A stretch of DNA of 64,000 nt from Acidimicrobiales bacterium MED-G01 (GCA_002457435.1 NTLA01000003.1:62001-126000); one strand, 5' to 3'. Shown: positions 10,281 to 20,223, counted from the first letter of the stretch. Translations and numbers: made by a program. The notes: generated by a model from the letters alone, not told the origin.

Positions 10281-10511
10281 TTAGTTGCGACATCCATGTG
10301 AACACCAAGGGAGTGTCCCAATGAACAACTAAATTGAGATCTTTCTGCTGCACGGAGTGACCGACGCTAAACGACAAGACGTATACGACTTGGCGTATGG
10401 ACGTACCCTCGTCCCGGCAAATTTCATTATCCGAGCTGAGAAGTTGGAGCTTCGTGAAAACGCAAAGAGTGGGTCAACGGCCAAGTCGATCGGGATTGCG
10501 CACCATCAGCC

Positions 10512-11330
10512 TCAATCGATGTTGACACTTTGACCGTTCCTCAACACCAGGTATTGCCGCTCGTAATCATTTTGGAGCGCCGGCGCCTGATCCTCGGTTC
10601 GGTGCACTGCTCCATCGGGCGCGTATTGAACGATATAACTCTTACGCACATCTCTGGTGAGGTTTGGTCCAGTTCGGTGAGGTGTGAGTGACGAGAAAAC
10701 AACGATATCCCCCGCTGCAGCGGGAACAGGAATCGCCTTGCTGGAAGAGGGCGCACAACACCATCCCAAAGGGGTCATCTCGTGGGCAAGGGTGCCGTGG
10801 CGATGTACTCCCGGAATCACCCACGGACATCCGTTGTTTTCGTCAGCATCGGTTAGAGCAATCCAACATGTCAGGTACTGCTGCGGCTCGAGATAGGTGT
10901 ACCCGTTGTCTTGATGAAATGGAAATTCCTCTGGGTTGCCGGGTTTCTTATAGACCGCCTGTTCCCAATAGAGACGAACATCGGGGCCAATGAGGTCGTG
11001 ACAAAGGCCAATGAGGGGTTCGGCCGTGCTGAACCGACGTAATTTGAGCGATCGTTTTACGAGATGTTTGGTGAAGGTGATGGCATCGGCTTTAGAAATA
11101 AACACTTTCCCACCAGGTTGTGTGCGTAAAAACCTTTCATCCTCTTGTTCGAAAGGGTCGATCTCTTTAATGAGGCCGGTGATCTGTTCGGCGTCGAAGG
11201 CGTCTTTCAATAAAAAGAACCCGTCTTCCTCGAACTGGGCGACCTGGTCAGCGGTTGTGGCACGCCTTGCAAGGGGCGATGACTGCCATACAAAGGAACC
11301 ATTCAACGGATGCAACCGAGGGGTGGTCAC
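10512..11330 (-). CDS. phytanoyl-CoA dioxygenase (PhyH) family protein
   Basis: FEEDGFFLLKDAF...FPFHQDNGYTYLEPQQYLTCWIALTDADENNGCPWVIPGVHRHG; HxD iron motif. Confidence 0.88.
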   Translation of the reverse strand: MTTPRLHPLNGSFVWQSSPLARRATTADQVAQFEEDGFFLLKDAFDAEQITGLIKEIDPFEQEDERFLRTQPGGKVFISKADAITFTKHLVKRSLKLRRFSTAEPLIGLCHDLIGPDVRLYWEQAVYKKPGNPEEFPFHQDNGYTYLEPQQYLTCWIALTDADENNGCPWVIPGVHRHGTLAHEMTPLGWCCAPSSSKAIPVPAAAGDIVVFSSLTPHRTGPNLTRDVRKSYIVQYAPDGAVHRTEDQAPALQNDYERQYLVLRNGQSVNID

Positions 11331-12100
11331 CGAACTGGTCTTTCGCCGACTGGCATCCAGTCGTTGATGACTGCCGGACTTTCCGCCATGTCTGTTGTTC
11401 CTCGTTCCGCGTAGTGGTAAACCATCGCTGCCCGAATTTGGCTGGAGTTATTGTCCTTAGATCGATGCATCAAGTGACTGTGAAAGACGAGTAAGTCGCC
11501 CGCCTCCATAATGACGGGCGTCTCCGCTGACATGTCGTGGTCGAGAATTTCCACGTACCCCTGGTTGGCATCTGGTCGTCGATCTAGAAGGTGCTCATGG
11601 ACTGGTTCGAGATGTGAACCGGGCACCACGTGTAGACATCCATTAGTGAGCGTTGCTTCGGTCACAGCGAGCCACACACCGATCTGTGGTCCACGGTCGA
11701 AGGGAAAATAGAAGGCATCTTGGTGCCACGGTTGACCCCAGGCGCCGGGGTTCTTGAAAATAAATTGGGACAAGAAACAGTCAATGTTGGTGCCGAGCAG
11801 ATGTTCCACTGCCGCGACAAGGTCAGGCTGGATCGCAAATTCGTGGAATACGGAATCTCGGTGGATCTTGAAGACCTTCGACACGCGTTCCTCGGCCCGA
11901 GCCTCAGGGCCCACTGATTCGGCCAAATTCCGTTCCGGATGCACAATGGCCGCGCCAGCTACACCGCGACCGTTGGCTTCTCGCGCCAAATCGATCGCTC
12001 GCTGCAACATGGCGGCGCAGGTTTCAGGGGACGAAAACCCTTTAACGAGAAAGAAACCATCGCGGTCCCACGAAGCAGAGTCGCTAGCGGATAGAAACAT
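11327..12100 (-). CDS. phytanoyl-CoA dioxygenase (PhyH) family protein
   Basis: WDRDGFFLVKGFSSPE...WGQPWHQDAFYFPFDRGPQIGVWLAVTEATLTNGCLHVVPGSH; HxD motif; overlaps upstream-facing partner by 4 bp. Confidence 0.88.
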   Translation of the reverse strand: MFLSASDSASWDRDGFFLVKGFSSPETCAAMLQRAIDLAREANGRGVAGAAIVHPERNLAESVGPEARAEERVSKVFKIHRDSVFHEFAIQPDLVAAVEHLLGTNIDCFLSQFIFKNPGAWGQPWHQDAFYFPFDRGPQIGVWLAVTEATLTNGCLHVVPGSHLEPVHEHLLDRRPDANQGYVEILDHDMSAETPVIMEAGDLLVFHSHLMHRSKDNNSSQIRAAMVYHYAERGTTDMAESPAVINDWMPVGERPVR

Positions 12101-12301
12101 CGCTCGGTGTCCAGTTGACGATAGCGATCGCTTCGATTTCCAACATCTCTTCAGGATACGACTACCAAACCACGCCTCGCATCGTTGACCACCACACGCT
12201 GCTGGTCGACCTCACTCAAACAAGCTGATGCAGAAGGTTTCCGGCCCGAGCCGGGCACGTCCCACTCCCCTACTTCTTCGGTGTTAGAAGACTGCAACTA
12301 A

Positions 12302-13468
12302 TCACGTCACCGAGGTGAGGCTCATGGGCGCGGGGTTGAGCCGTTGAACTTCGGGGAGGACTTCCTCGGCGAATAACGTCATGCTCCTCGCCGCCTCGGC
12401 GTGACCCATTCCCCCGTAGCGAAACACACCCATGATTTCAGAAGTACCGAATTGTTCCGCCAACTCGCTGATCTTCTCTACCACCATCTCGGGAGTACCC
12501 CAAGGATGACGAGCAAAGAACCCATCAAGGAATGGTGTGGGATCGGACCGCAGTGCTGCCGCCCGTTGGGCGTACCCCTCATAGCCGCTGATACCGTCGA
12601 AATGAGTACCCGTCATCTCGTAGTGTCGTAGCGCACTATCAGCGTATTCTCGCATGTATAACTCTGCCCCAGCCCGTGCCTCACTTTCTGATTCAGCGCA
12701 GTAGACCCATAACGCCAGTTTGGTGTCAGTCGGAGGGAGTCCGGCTTCGCTTCGCAGGCGCATGAACTCTCGAGCGCCTTGCAACGTAAGGTCAAGACTG
12801 ACAGTGGGAATCATGAGGGGCTTCACATCGTTTCTCGCGATGACGGCCATTGTCTCAGGTGAACCTGCGGCGCAATACAGGGCATCGGAGAGGTCGCTCG
12901 CCAACTGCGGGCGAAGCTCAACAGCGTCGACTTGGAAGTGCTCGCCATGGAACGTGCAAGTTCCGGTACTCAAAAGTTCGCGAAGAATGTGGATACTTTC
13001 ATCGAACCGACCTCGGGCTTCGTTCTGGTCGACGCCGAGACCGCCGTACTCACGTCGACCCAAGCCACGTCCAACACCAGCGATGATTTGTCGATCACCC
13101 AAAAGCGCATCGAGCATGGCGATGTCCTCGGCAACCCGAACCGGATTGTGCCAGGGCAAAACAATCACCATGGTGCCCAGGTCAACGTTCTCGGTGACGC
13201 CCGCCAGATAGGTGAGCAACTGCAAAGGATTCGTGACCATGGTGTACGGCGTGAAGTGGTGTTCGATGGTCCACACGCTGTCGAACCCTGAGCTGTCGGC
13301 AAGCTTTGCTATCTCAATTTCTTCGTAGAAGATTGACCGATCCTCTGTCTCAGGTCGAACAGGAACGTGCTCGCCTCGCTCCGCCGCTTCGTAACGATCC
13401 CAGTCGGCATAGTTCTGACAAAATATCGTTGCTCCGACCCTCATGGTGTCTCCCGATGTCTTGACCAC
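12302..13468 (-). CDS. LLM-class (luciferase-like) flavin-dependent oxidoreductase
   Basis: FDSVWTIEHHFTPYTMVTNPLQLLTYLAGVTENVDLGTMVIVLPWHNPVRVAEDIAMLD. Confidence 0.9.
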   Translation of the reverse strand: MVKTSGDTMRVGATIFCQNYADWDRYEAAERGEHVPVRPETEDRSIFYEEIEIAKLADSSGFDSVWTIEHHFTPYTMVTNPLQLLTYLAGVTENVDLGTMVIVLPWHNPVRVAEDIAMLDALLGDRQIIAGVGRGLGRREYGGLGVDQNEARGRFDESIHILRELLSTGTCTFHGEHFQVDAVELRPQLASDLSDALYCAAGSPETMAVIARNDVKPLMIPTVSLDLTLQGAREFMRLRSEAGLPPTDTKLALWVYCAESESEARAGAELYMREYADSALRHYEMTGTHFDGISGYEGYAQRAAALRSDPTPFLDGFFARHPWGTPEMVVEKISELAEQFGTSEIMGVFRYGGMGHAEAARSMTLFAEEVLPEVQRLNPAPMSLTSVT

Positions 13469-13681
13469 AGAAATTAGTTGCTAATGGAGGGGCAATGCCC
13501 GATGTCCAGCAAAGAGACGGGAAGAGGCTATTTCGGGGGCACCGATGTCCTCTGTGTCTCACCAAGCTCTAGATACCGATCATGCTTGGATGAATTCGCG
13601 AAGCCTGAGACACTGGGCCTTTTCAACCTGCGCTTACTACCCCATTTTTCGGCGAATGACCACACCAGTGAGATGGTTCAC

Positions 13682-13731
13682 AAAAAATGAAAACCCTCAC
13701 CGTCAGATGAATGAGATCATCGAGTGAGGGT
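13682..13731 (-). terminator. putative intrinsic terminator
   Basis: Minus strand ACCCTCAC..GATGA..TCATC..GTGAGGGT stem followed by TTTCATTTTTTG. Confidence 0.6.
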
Positions 13732-13990
13732 CTTCAGTGATCCCAGCGCAATGCAGCCGCACACGCTGAGATCAAACGCACTCTACGGGTCTCAATACCA
13801 AAGCCCTTCCCAAACATCAAAAAGCTATCGGACAATGATTCAGCCGAGCCATGAAGTGGATTGCAGCGACCTTTCAACTATCGGCGCGACCATTCGTTCT
13901 CGGCCATCGCCTCATAGCTGTGGGCCCTGCCCGGTTAACCAATCACAGTCCGCTAGAACCTGACCACACAGTGGCAGAGTTTGTGGGGTT
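13685..13990 (-). ncRNA. candidate structured RNA (or structured tRNA-Ala 3' trailer) ending in an intrinsic terminator
   Basis: No convincing CDS in the gap; strong hairpins at 13739-13773 (GATCTCAGCGTG-TGC/GCA-TTGCGCTGGGATC) and 13883-13911 (GGCGATGGCC/GGTCGCGCC), ending in the terminator at 13682-13731. Confidence 0.35.
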
Positions 13991-13998
13991 TTATTTGT

Positions 13999-14071
13999 GG
14001 AGCTGATCGGAATCGAACCGACGACCCCCTGCTTGCAAAGCAGGTGCTCTAGCCAACTGAGCTACAGCCCC
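13999..14071 (-). tRNA. tRNA-Ala (anticodon TGC)
   Basis: GGGGCTGTAGCTCAGTTGGCTAGAGCACCTGCTTTGCAAGCAGGGGGTCGTCGGTTCGATTCCGATCAGCTCCA cloverleaf. Confidence 0.95.
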
Positions 14072-14197
14072 AATAACTCTCAGAGGGTACCGAAGTAAAG
14101 CTCGTGGCACGACTTAGGCAGACCATCGATTTTGAAGGCATGATCAGGGTATTAAATTTCAATCTAAATCGAAAATTCTCTTGAGGAGGGACCTCTA

Positions 14198-15100
14198 ATG
14201 ACTATGCCCGCAATTTCCTTAGCTGCGGTAAACGGCCGGCGCCAACAAACACTCGATGTAGCTGCTGAGATTGAACAGCGCGGCTTTACCGGTATTTACT
14301 GCCCCTCTATGGGTGACTGTGTCGCTCTGTGCCAAGCGATCGCCTCGGTCACCAACGAAATAACCTTCGGCACTTCGGTCCAACCCATTTATTTCAGAAA
14401 CCCCGAGGACCTCGCGGCAACTGCTGCTTTCATCCACGAAATAAGCAACGGACGATTCCGACTGGGAATTGGCGTGACCCACGGCCCAGTTCATCAACGG
14501 TTAGGGATCACTCCGGGCAAACCCTTAGCTGACATCCGTGACTATGTAGCCGCGATGCAACGGGCCGCTGACCATCACGGAGAGCTACCTCCAATCGTCT
14601 TGGCCACCCTGAGAAGAAAAATGGTAGAACTCTCAGTCGAAATCAGTGCCGGCGCGGTATGGGCGAACGCAAGTCGCAACGACTTCAACAATTCAGTCGT
14701 TGATATACCTCAAGATGTTCAGAGCAGTGACTTCTTTATCGGCAACATGATTCCAACAGTGATCGATGATGATCGCGAAGCTGGCGCAGCACGGAACAGA
14801 AAAACGCTTCAGGGATACGTGGCCCTTCCCAACTACCGCAATTACTGGAAACAAGCTGGGTACGTCGAGGAAATGGAGGGCATCGAAGCCGCTCTTGATG
14901 ATGGAGATCGAGATCGAGTCTTGACATGCATGTCAGATGAATGGCTATCAAATGCGACGCTCTATGGTTCTCAAAATGAAGTGAGGGAAGGCGTCGAAGA
15001 GTGGTTTGATCAAGGTTGTAAAACTCCAATTCTGGTTCCTTCCAGCACTAGTGGCGGCCAAATGCACGCCATACAAGAATTGTTCGACTGTTTCTCGTAA
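14198..15100 (+). CDS. LLM-class flavin-dependent oxidoreductase
   Basis: RGFTGIYCPSMGD...ITFGTSVQPIYFRNPEDLAATAAFIHEISNGRFRLGIGV. Confidence 0.85.
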   Translation: MTMPAISLAAVNGRRQQTLDVAAEIEQRGFTGIYCPSMGDCVALCQAIASVTNEITFGTSVQPIYFRNPEDLAATAAFIHEISNGRFRLGIGVTHGPVHQRLGITPGKPLADIRDYVAAMQRAADHHGELPPIVLATLRRKMVELSVEISAGAVWANASRNDFNNSVVDIPQDVQSSDFFIGNMIPTVIDDDREAGAARNRKTLQGYVALPNYRNYWKQAGYVEEMEGIEAALDDGDRDRVLTCMSDEWLSNATLYGSQNEVREGVEEWFDQGCKTPILVPSSTSGGQMHAIQELFDCFS

Positions 15101-15121
15101 GTCATCCAATCGGAGTTCTAG

Positions 15122-16078
15122 TTGTCGCCTGAAATAGACCTTGATGCTGCCACCGCTCGCCTTGCCGGTGTTGTTCGACGAACACCGGTACTGAGGTCAC
15201 GGCTACTAGATGAGCGCGTCGGCGCGGAAGTCCATCTCAAAGCAGAACATCTGCAGCGCACTGGGGCCTTTAAGTTCCGCGGCGCATTCAATGCAATCGC
15301 TGCATTGCCAACTTCTGTCCGTCAGTTAGGAATCATCACCTATTCCTCGGGCAACCACGCTCAAGCTGTTGCGCGTGCAGCCCAGCTGTTCGATGTTCCG
15401 GCAACCATCGTGATGCCGACTGACGCTCCGCAGTCGAAACGGACGGCAACAGAAAGTTACGGCGCCGAAATCATTAGCTACGACCGGTACACCCAACGTC
15501 GCGAAGATATTGCCGCCGAGGTACTGCAAGATCGAAACTTAACCCTGATCCCCCCTTTCGATCATCCAGATGTAATTGCTGGTCAATCAACCTGCACTCA
15601 AGAATTATTCGAAGATTCCGGTCCCCTCGATCAACTAATCGTGTCAGTAGGCGGCGGTGGGTTGATTTCTGGAAGCGCCTTGGCTGCGCACCGCGAAAAC
15701 GCGAGCTGCGAGATTGTCGGGGTTGAGCCTGACTCCGGCAACGACGTTCAGATGTCGCTTCGCGCGGGCAGAATCATAGAAATTGATGTGCCGGAAACTA
15801 TTGCTGACGGACAGCAAACAACAGCGCCAGGGACTCATACGTTTGCTGTGATGCAACGACACGTCGCTGAAATAGCGACCGTGAGTGACAGTCAGATTCT
15901 TGACGCTATGGATTATTTATTTCGATTCCAAAACCAGGTTGTAGAACCTAGCGGTGCTTGTGCTTTGGCCGCCCTTCTGACAGGCGCAGTCAAACCAGCG
16001 GGAAATCGAATTGGCGTAATTCTGTCTGGAGGCAATATTTCACCAGAGCGATTTGTAGAGCTGATGGGGCCACGCTGA
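15122..16078 (+). CDS. threonine/serine dehydratase-like PLP enzyme
   Basis: VHLKAEHLQRTGAFKFRGAFNAI (PLP Lys), YSSGNHAQAVARAA, SVGGGGLISG; TTG start. Confidence 0.9.
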   Translation: MSPEIDLDAATARLAGVVRRTPVLRSRLLDERVGAEVHLKAEHLQRTGAFKFRGAFNAIAALPTSVRQLGIITYSSGNHAQAVARAAQLFDVPATIVMPTDAPQSKRTATESYGAEIISYDRYTQRREDIAAEVLQDRNLTLIPPFDHPDVIAGQSTCTQELFEDSGPLDQLIVSVGGGGLISGSALAAHRENASCEIVGVEPDSGNDVQMSLRAGRIIEIDVPETIADGQQTTAPGTHTFAVMQRHVAEIATVSDSQILDAMDYLFRFQNQVVEPSGACALAALLTGAVKPAGNRIGVILSGGNISPERFVELMGPR

Positions 16079-16093
16079 GAAAAACCCGGTGAT

Positions 16094-17128
16094 TTAGCCT
16101 GCCCGAGTCAGCGTTTCAACCTGTCCGAGATAACGGACCTCTTCGTGTCGAGCGACATCCAGATCGTCAACCCATGGGGAGAAGAATGATCGCCATCGTT
16201 GAGCCCAGGTGTGTTGCGCAGTAACCCGCGACCAGGCTGCCTCTCCAATCTTCTCCATTTCCTGTTGATCCGCGATAAGCACCGGAACCAAGTCAACGAG
16301 ATCTTCGCTTGATTGGAACGTCAAAATTTCTTCACCAGGGACCAAAACATGGTCGACTGCGGCTCTCGCGTGAACAAGAGATGGTGTCCCCACAACAGCG
16401 GCTTCATAGACACTCGTGGAAAGGCCCAGTTCCAAAAATGATTTCCTCACTTCTGATTGGTGAGCCAGCGAAACTGGCAGTTCGACTAACAAATGTGCCC
16501 CAGCAAACAGGGTTGCTCGTTCCGGTAGAGGCAGAACATCGATAGTCGACACGTTGAGCGGCAATTCTGACCAGCCTTCACCTACTGCGACGACATCATC
16601 CAGGTGGTCAAAACTCATCACGATGTCGATATTTCTTGGGTCAGCGTCCCCCACCACCACGACCCCTTGCCGTTTGGAAGGAACGAAATTCATTAACGCA
16701 GGTGGATGAATTGCAGGCTCCATCAGTGAAAGTCGAAAAGTGCCGAGGTTCGCGTATTCTTCGAAGGTTTGCTGGTCAGGGACTACAACCAAGTCGTACT
16801 CCCGCAAATCATCACTGAGTCCATTTAGGTCTGTTGTGGCACCCTGCAGCGACGGGCCGGTGTGCATACACAGAGCCACCGTTTCCGACGCGGCCGTCAA
16901 AGCACGTATTTCTTCTCTGTCGGGAACACCAGCAGCCGGAATGACAATCAACATTTCAGGTGAGTAACGATCAAGTCCCCACTTAATCGCTGCGTTTGTA
17001 GGTGCGACTGCGACTACTTCGTGCCCCAAGAACCTCAATGGGTCAGCTACCTGCAGGCGCAAATGTGACTCAGGGGTATCTACTCCGTAGCCGGTTACTA
17101 CTATCCGCATTATGGGGGCCATCTCCAT
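16094..17128 (-). CDS. putative glycosyltransferase-like protein
   Basis: GT-B-like organisation with C-terminal VYEAAVVGTPSLVHARAAVDHVLVPGEE..; weak family assignment. Confidence 0.5.
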   Translation of the reverse strand: MEMAPIMRIVVTGYGVDTPESHLRLQVADPLRFLGHEVVAVAPTNAAIKWGLDRYSPEMLIVIPAAGVPDREEIRALTAASETVALCMHTGPSLQGATTDLNGLSDDLREYDLVVVPDQQTFEEYANLGTFRLSLMEPAIHPPALMNFVPSKRQGVVVVGDADPRNIDIVMSFDHLDDVVAVGEGWSELPLNVSTIDVLPLPERATLFAGAHLLVELPVSLAHQSEVRKSFLELGLSTSVYEAAVVGTPSLVHARAAVDHVLVPGEEILTFQSSEDLVDLVPVLIADQQEMEKIGEAAWSRVTAQHTWAQRWRSFFSPWVDDLDVARHEEVRYLGQVETLTRAG

Positions 17129-17165
17129 CGGTCAAGCTGATCGGTCCGCTATGGGGCCTCCCACT

Positions 17166-17999
17166 TCAGTGTGGAACACTTTCCGATGAATTTCGATGAC
17201 CATCAGAGGGTTCGTTGCGAAGTCCTCTCATCACAACTCCTACCGCTGCAATCAAAACAACGACCGAAGTCCACACGTTTACTCGGACACCGAACACCTC
17301 AGTAGCCTTGTCAGTCCGAAGTAACTCAATCCATAGTCTCCCGATCGTGTACCCGGCTACATAAATGGCCCAGCTGTATCCCTTTCTAAGTTGGGGAAAC
17401 AACCTTGGTACAAGCACCGCTATAAACCCCGCAACTCCCATATTCCATAACGCTTCATAGAGGAAAGTCGGATGAAAGGTTTGTGATTCCACGTATTCCA
17501 AGGGGCGATTCTCCCTGTCAATTCGCAGCCCCCAAGGCAAATCCGTCGGTCTTCCGAATAATTCTTGATTAAACCAATTTCCCAGCCGTCCGACCGCCTG
17601 AGCGATCGGAACTCCAACAGCTGTGGCGTCAAACATTGCAGCGACATCGCCGTTTTCTCGACGTACTACCCACCATGCAACTAACGCACCACCAGCTACT
17701 CCCCCCCAAATCCCGAGTCCACCTTTCCAAAGTTGTGGGATCTCCCACCAGTTTCCTTGGAATCGACTGAAGTCGGTGGCAACGTGGTAAAGACGAGCCC
17801 CTATTATTCCCACCGGAATAGACCAAGTCGCCATCCGATGCACCATCACCGGATCTCCGCCTGCGGCTTCGTAACGACGGCTGCTTACCCACACCGCGAG
17901 CAAGGCTCCAATTGCAATAGCCAACCCATAGGCACGTAACTCAAACGCTCCTATTTGAATGGAGTTTGTCGATGGGCTTGGGATTGCAGCAAACATCAC
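17166..17999 (-). CDS. lgt: prolipoprotein diacylglyceryl transferase
   Basis: IGARLYHVATD, GGLGIWGGVAGG, AVGRLGNWFNQELFGRPTDLPWGL. Confidence 0.95.
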   Translation of the reverse strand: MMFAAIPSPSTNSIQIGAFELRAYGLAIAIGALLAVWVSSRRYEAAGGDPVMVHRMATWSIPVGIIGARLYHVATDFSRFQGNWWEIPQLWKGGLGIWGGVAGGALVAWWVVRRENGDVAAMFDATAVGVPIAQAVGRLGNWFNQELFGRPTDLPWGLRIDRENRPLEYVESQTFHPTFLYEALWNMGVAGFIAVLVPRLFPQLRKGYSWAIYVAGYTIGRLWIELLRTDKATEVFGVRVNVWTSVVVLIAAVGVVMRGLRNEPSDGHRNSSESVPH

Positions 18000-18090
18000 A
18001 TTCTCCTATGACGCTGAGGATATAGGCAATGGGTTACTTCTAGAGAGAGGGCCTCAGCAGAACGGCTTCGCCCGTATCCTGAGTTCGTCA

Positions 18091-19080
18091 CTAGGTATTG
18101 GAAAGACCCTCATACACAGCAGCCGTAATTCCGCGGTTTTCAAGTTCCTGTAACCAGGGAAGTGGATCATCCAACATACCTAAACTCCACGACCCTGAAG
18201 GCAGCACTCCCAAAAGTGACCATTCTGCAGCTATCGCCGCGACAGCAGCTGCTGCCGCCGAAGGGTAATCAATCGCTCCGATCACTTCAGTAGTTTGAAT
18301 TTCGTCTCGGACACCCCGAATTTCAACTCGGACTGCTCCTGGACCGCCATCTTTGTGGGGGGGACGAAGCATTGGCAGCCAAGCGGTTAGACGATCCCGC
18401 CTGGTGGCAGCCACCTTCGCCGTGATCCGTTCAGCTTCAGGGAAACTCGCTGACAACAAAACAGGCTCGGCAAGTGCTGCCCTGTAACAGTCTTTAGCAC
18501 CAAGTGGATCAGGGAACCAGACCAGTTCTCGGCCCGTACCACTTGGTCGCTTCATCCAACTTCCGTTGCGCCTCTCAAGTGCTTGCTGTGTTCTTGCACG
18601 ATGAAGCTGTCGTTGGCACGAAGGCCCTCCAGTTCCCATTCGGGCTACATGAACTTCTTCAACGCGATCGAATCTCTCTCCACCGTGACGCGCCAGCAAA
18701 CAACTCAGGCCAGGTGAGAAGGCAGCTCCCACAATGACAGACCGGTCAGCTTTATGTGCTGTTGAGTCGAGGCTCAACAGCCCTTCAACATCATTTAACG
18801 CATCTGACAAAGAGACAACGTGAGAACCATTTCCGATTGCTTCTTCAGCAAGTTCTGTGTGTCCGCCGGAAGGTTGAGCTAACACAGTCACATCAGCTGC
18901 CGGAAGTGGTCCGGGAGCAATAACTTCAATATCCACGTCAACTAGTTGACGAACGAAACCATGCATCCGCTGAGGGCGTCTCGCTCCAAGAATCAACCTG
19001 TCAACGAAGCCCGAAGCCGTAAGTTGTCGAGCTATACGCCGACCAACAACCCCGGAACCTATAACTGCAACTGTGGACAC
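18091..19080 (-). CDS. saccharopine dehydrogenase-like NAD(P)-binding protein
   Basis: N-terminal VAVIGSGVVGRRIARQLTASG Rossmann motif; VGAAFSPGLSCLLARH; GTG start. Confidence 0.7.
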   Translation of the reverse strand: MSTVAVIGSGVVGRRIARQLTASGFVDRLILGARRPQRMHGFVRQLVDVDIEVIAPGPLPAADVTVLAQPSGGHTELAEEAIGNGSHVVSLSDALNDVEGLLSLDSTAHKADRSVIVGAAFSPGLSCLLARHGGERFDRVEEVHVARMGTGGPSCQRQLHRARTQQALERRNGSWMKRPSGTGRELVWFPDPLGAKDCYRAALAEPVLLSASFPEAERITAKVAATRRDRLTAWLPMLRPPHKDGGPGAVRVEIRGVRDEIQTTEVIGAIDYPSAAAAAVAAIAAEWSLLGVLPSGSWSLGMLDDPLPWLQELENRGITAAVYEGLSNT

Positions 19081-19081
19081 G

Positions 19082-19219
19082 TCAGCGGAAATCCGGGCCG
19101 CTTAACTGTCTCCATTTGCCCTGACGCGGAGGAATTCCTCCCGAACCTCTTAGCCGCAGGATGGCAGCAACGGCTGTTCCTACACCCATTGCCAAGATTG
19201 CTCGGCGCAGTGCTCGCAC
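19082..19219 (-). CDS. putative 45-aa small protein of unknown function
   Basis: Manual translation from GTG 19219: (M)RALRRAILAMGVGTAVAAILRLRGSGGIPPRQGKWRQLSGPDFR*; adjacent to the downstream GTG start. Confidence 0.45.
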   Translation of the reverse strand: MRALRRAILAMGVGTAVAAILRLRGSGGIPPRQGKWRQLSGPDFR

Positions 19220-19277
19220 AACTACCTCCGCTCAGAGACTTAAATCACAGGTTATGTGATATCGGGTGTTCGGAACG

Positions 19278-19351
<74 letters not shown>

Positions 19352-19405
19352 GAACAAGTGTCAAATAGTAGCGGCGCTACTGACGCGCTACCAACGTGAT
19401 TGTGT

Positions 19406-20203
19406 TTAAGCCGGTGGTTGATCTTCTTCCAAGAGCGTCACCCGTACTCCGCCGACAAGATCACTAATGAGATTAAAGATAATTGTCAACAGAACATTAA
19501 ACGCAACCCCAGCAACAAATAACACCGCTCCAATGACCGTTGCTCGCCGGAAAATTTCATCCCCATTGATCTCCCAAACTTCATATGAACCGACTTCGGC
19601 GATAAAGGATTCAATGTTGGTGATCACGCCTGATTGGACAGCCGCTGTCCACAGCAGGTAGCCGGCGATGACCGTTGCTCCATACAGACAGGCGTACAAG
19701 AGGACGGAAACCTTCAACACCGACCAAGGGTCGACATGTCTGATGGTTCGGCGAGTTCTCTTTACTCGAGCGCGACGTCTGCCTATCCACCCAAGATCTT
19801 CTTCCGGCAACAAAATTGATTTTTCGTCTGCCGGTTTCACCGGCAGTACCGGCTCAATTTGCTGCCTGGTTTGGGTATCAACAACTGAGGGTTGTGCCTT
19901 GTCGATTACCGGAACTACCCCTGTTTCATTGTTTGGCTCTGGGATATCGACTGGTTCACGCACTTTTTGATCTGCCGGCGGACGTCTGACAACTGGTTTG
20001 ACCTTTGTTCGCCGTTCTTCTTTAGAAGCACGACTGGGCTTGGTTCCCGAGGCTTTCCGCCTTTTTGGGGTCCGACGACCAATTTCTTGTTGGTCTAGCC
20101 CGACTGCGCGAGCGAACGTTTCCTCATCAACCCCGTCCGCAGGGGGGTTCCCTTGGTCTGGTTGATCGGAATCCGCCACGCGTCGAAGTGTACGGGAGCC
20201 CAA
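19406..20203 (-). CDS. DUF3566-type membrane protein with long charged N-terminal region
   Basis: Two hydrophobic segments with DPWSVLKVSVLLYACLYG and NLISDLVGGVRVTLLEED; position directly after gyrA. Confidence 0.82.
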   Translation of the reverse strand: MGSRTLRRVADSDQPDQGNPPADGVDEETFARAVGLDQQEIGRRTPKRRKASGTKPSRASKEERRTKVKPVVRRPPADQKVREPVDIPEPNNETGVVPVIDKAQPSVVDTQTRQQIEPVLPVKPADEKSILLPEEDLGWIGRRRARVKRTRRTIRHVDPWSVLKVSVLLYACLYGATVIAGYLLWTAAVQSGVITNIESFIAEVGSYEVWEINGDEIFRRATVIGAVLFVAGVAFNVLLTIIFNLISDLVGGVRVTLLEEDQPPA

Positions 20204-20223
20204 GCCTTAGCTGGGCGCGGTGC

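Noticed and set aside
10357-10533. Plus-strand ORF (GTG start) VTDAKRQDVYDLAYGRTLVPANFIIRAEKLELRENAKSG...
   Set aside because: Overlaps the 3' end of a PhyH gene, no SD or recognised family; may be a remnant, but evidence is insufficient to call it.
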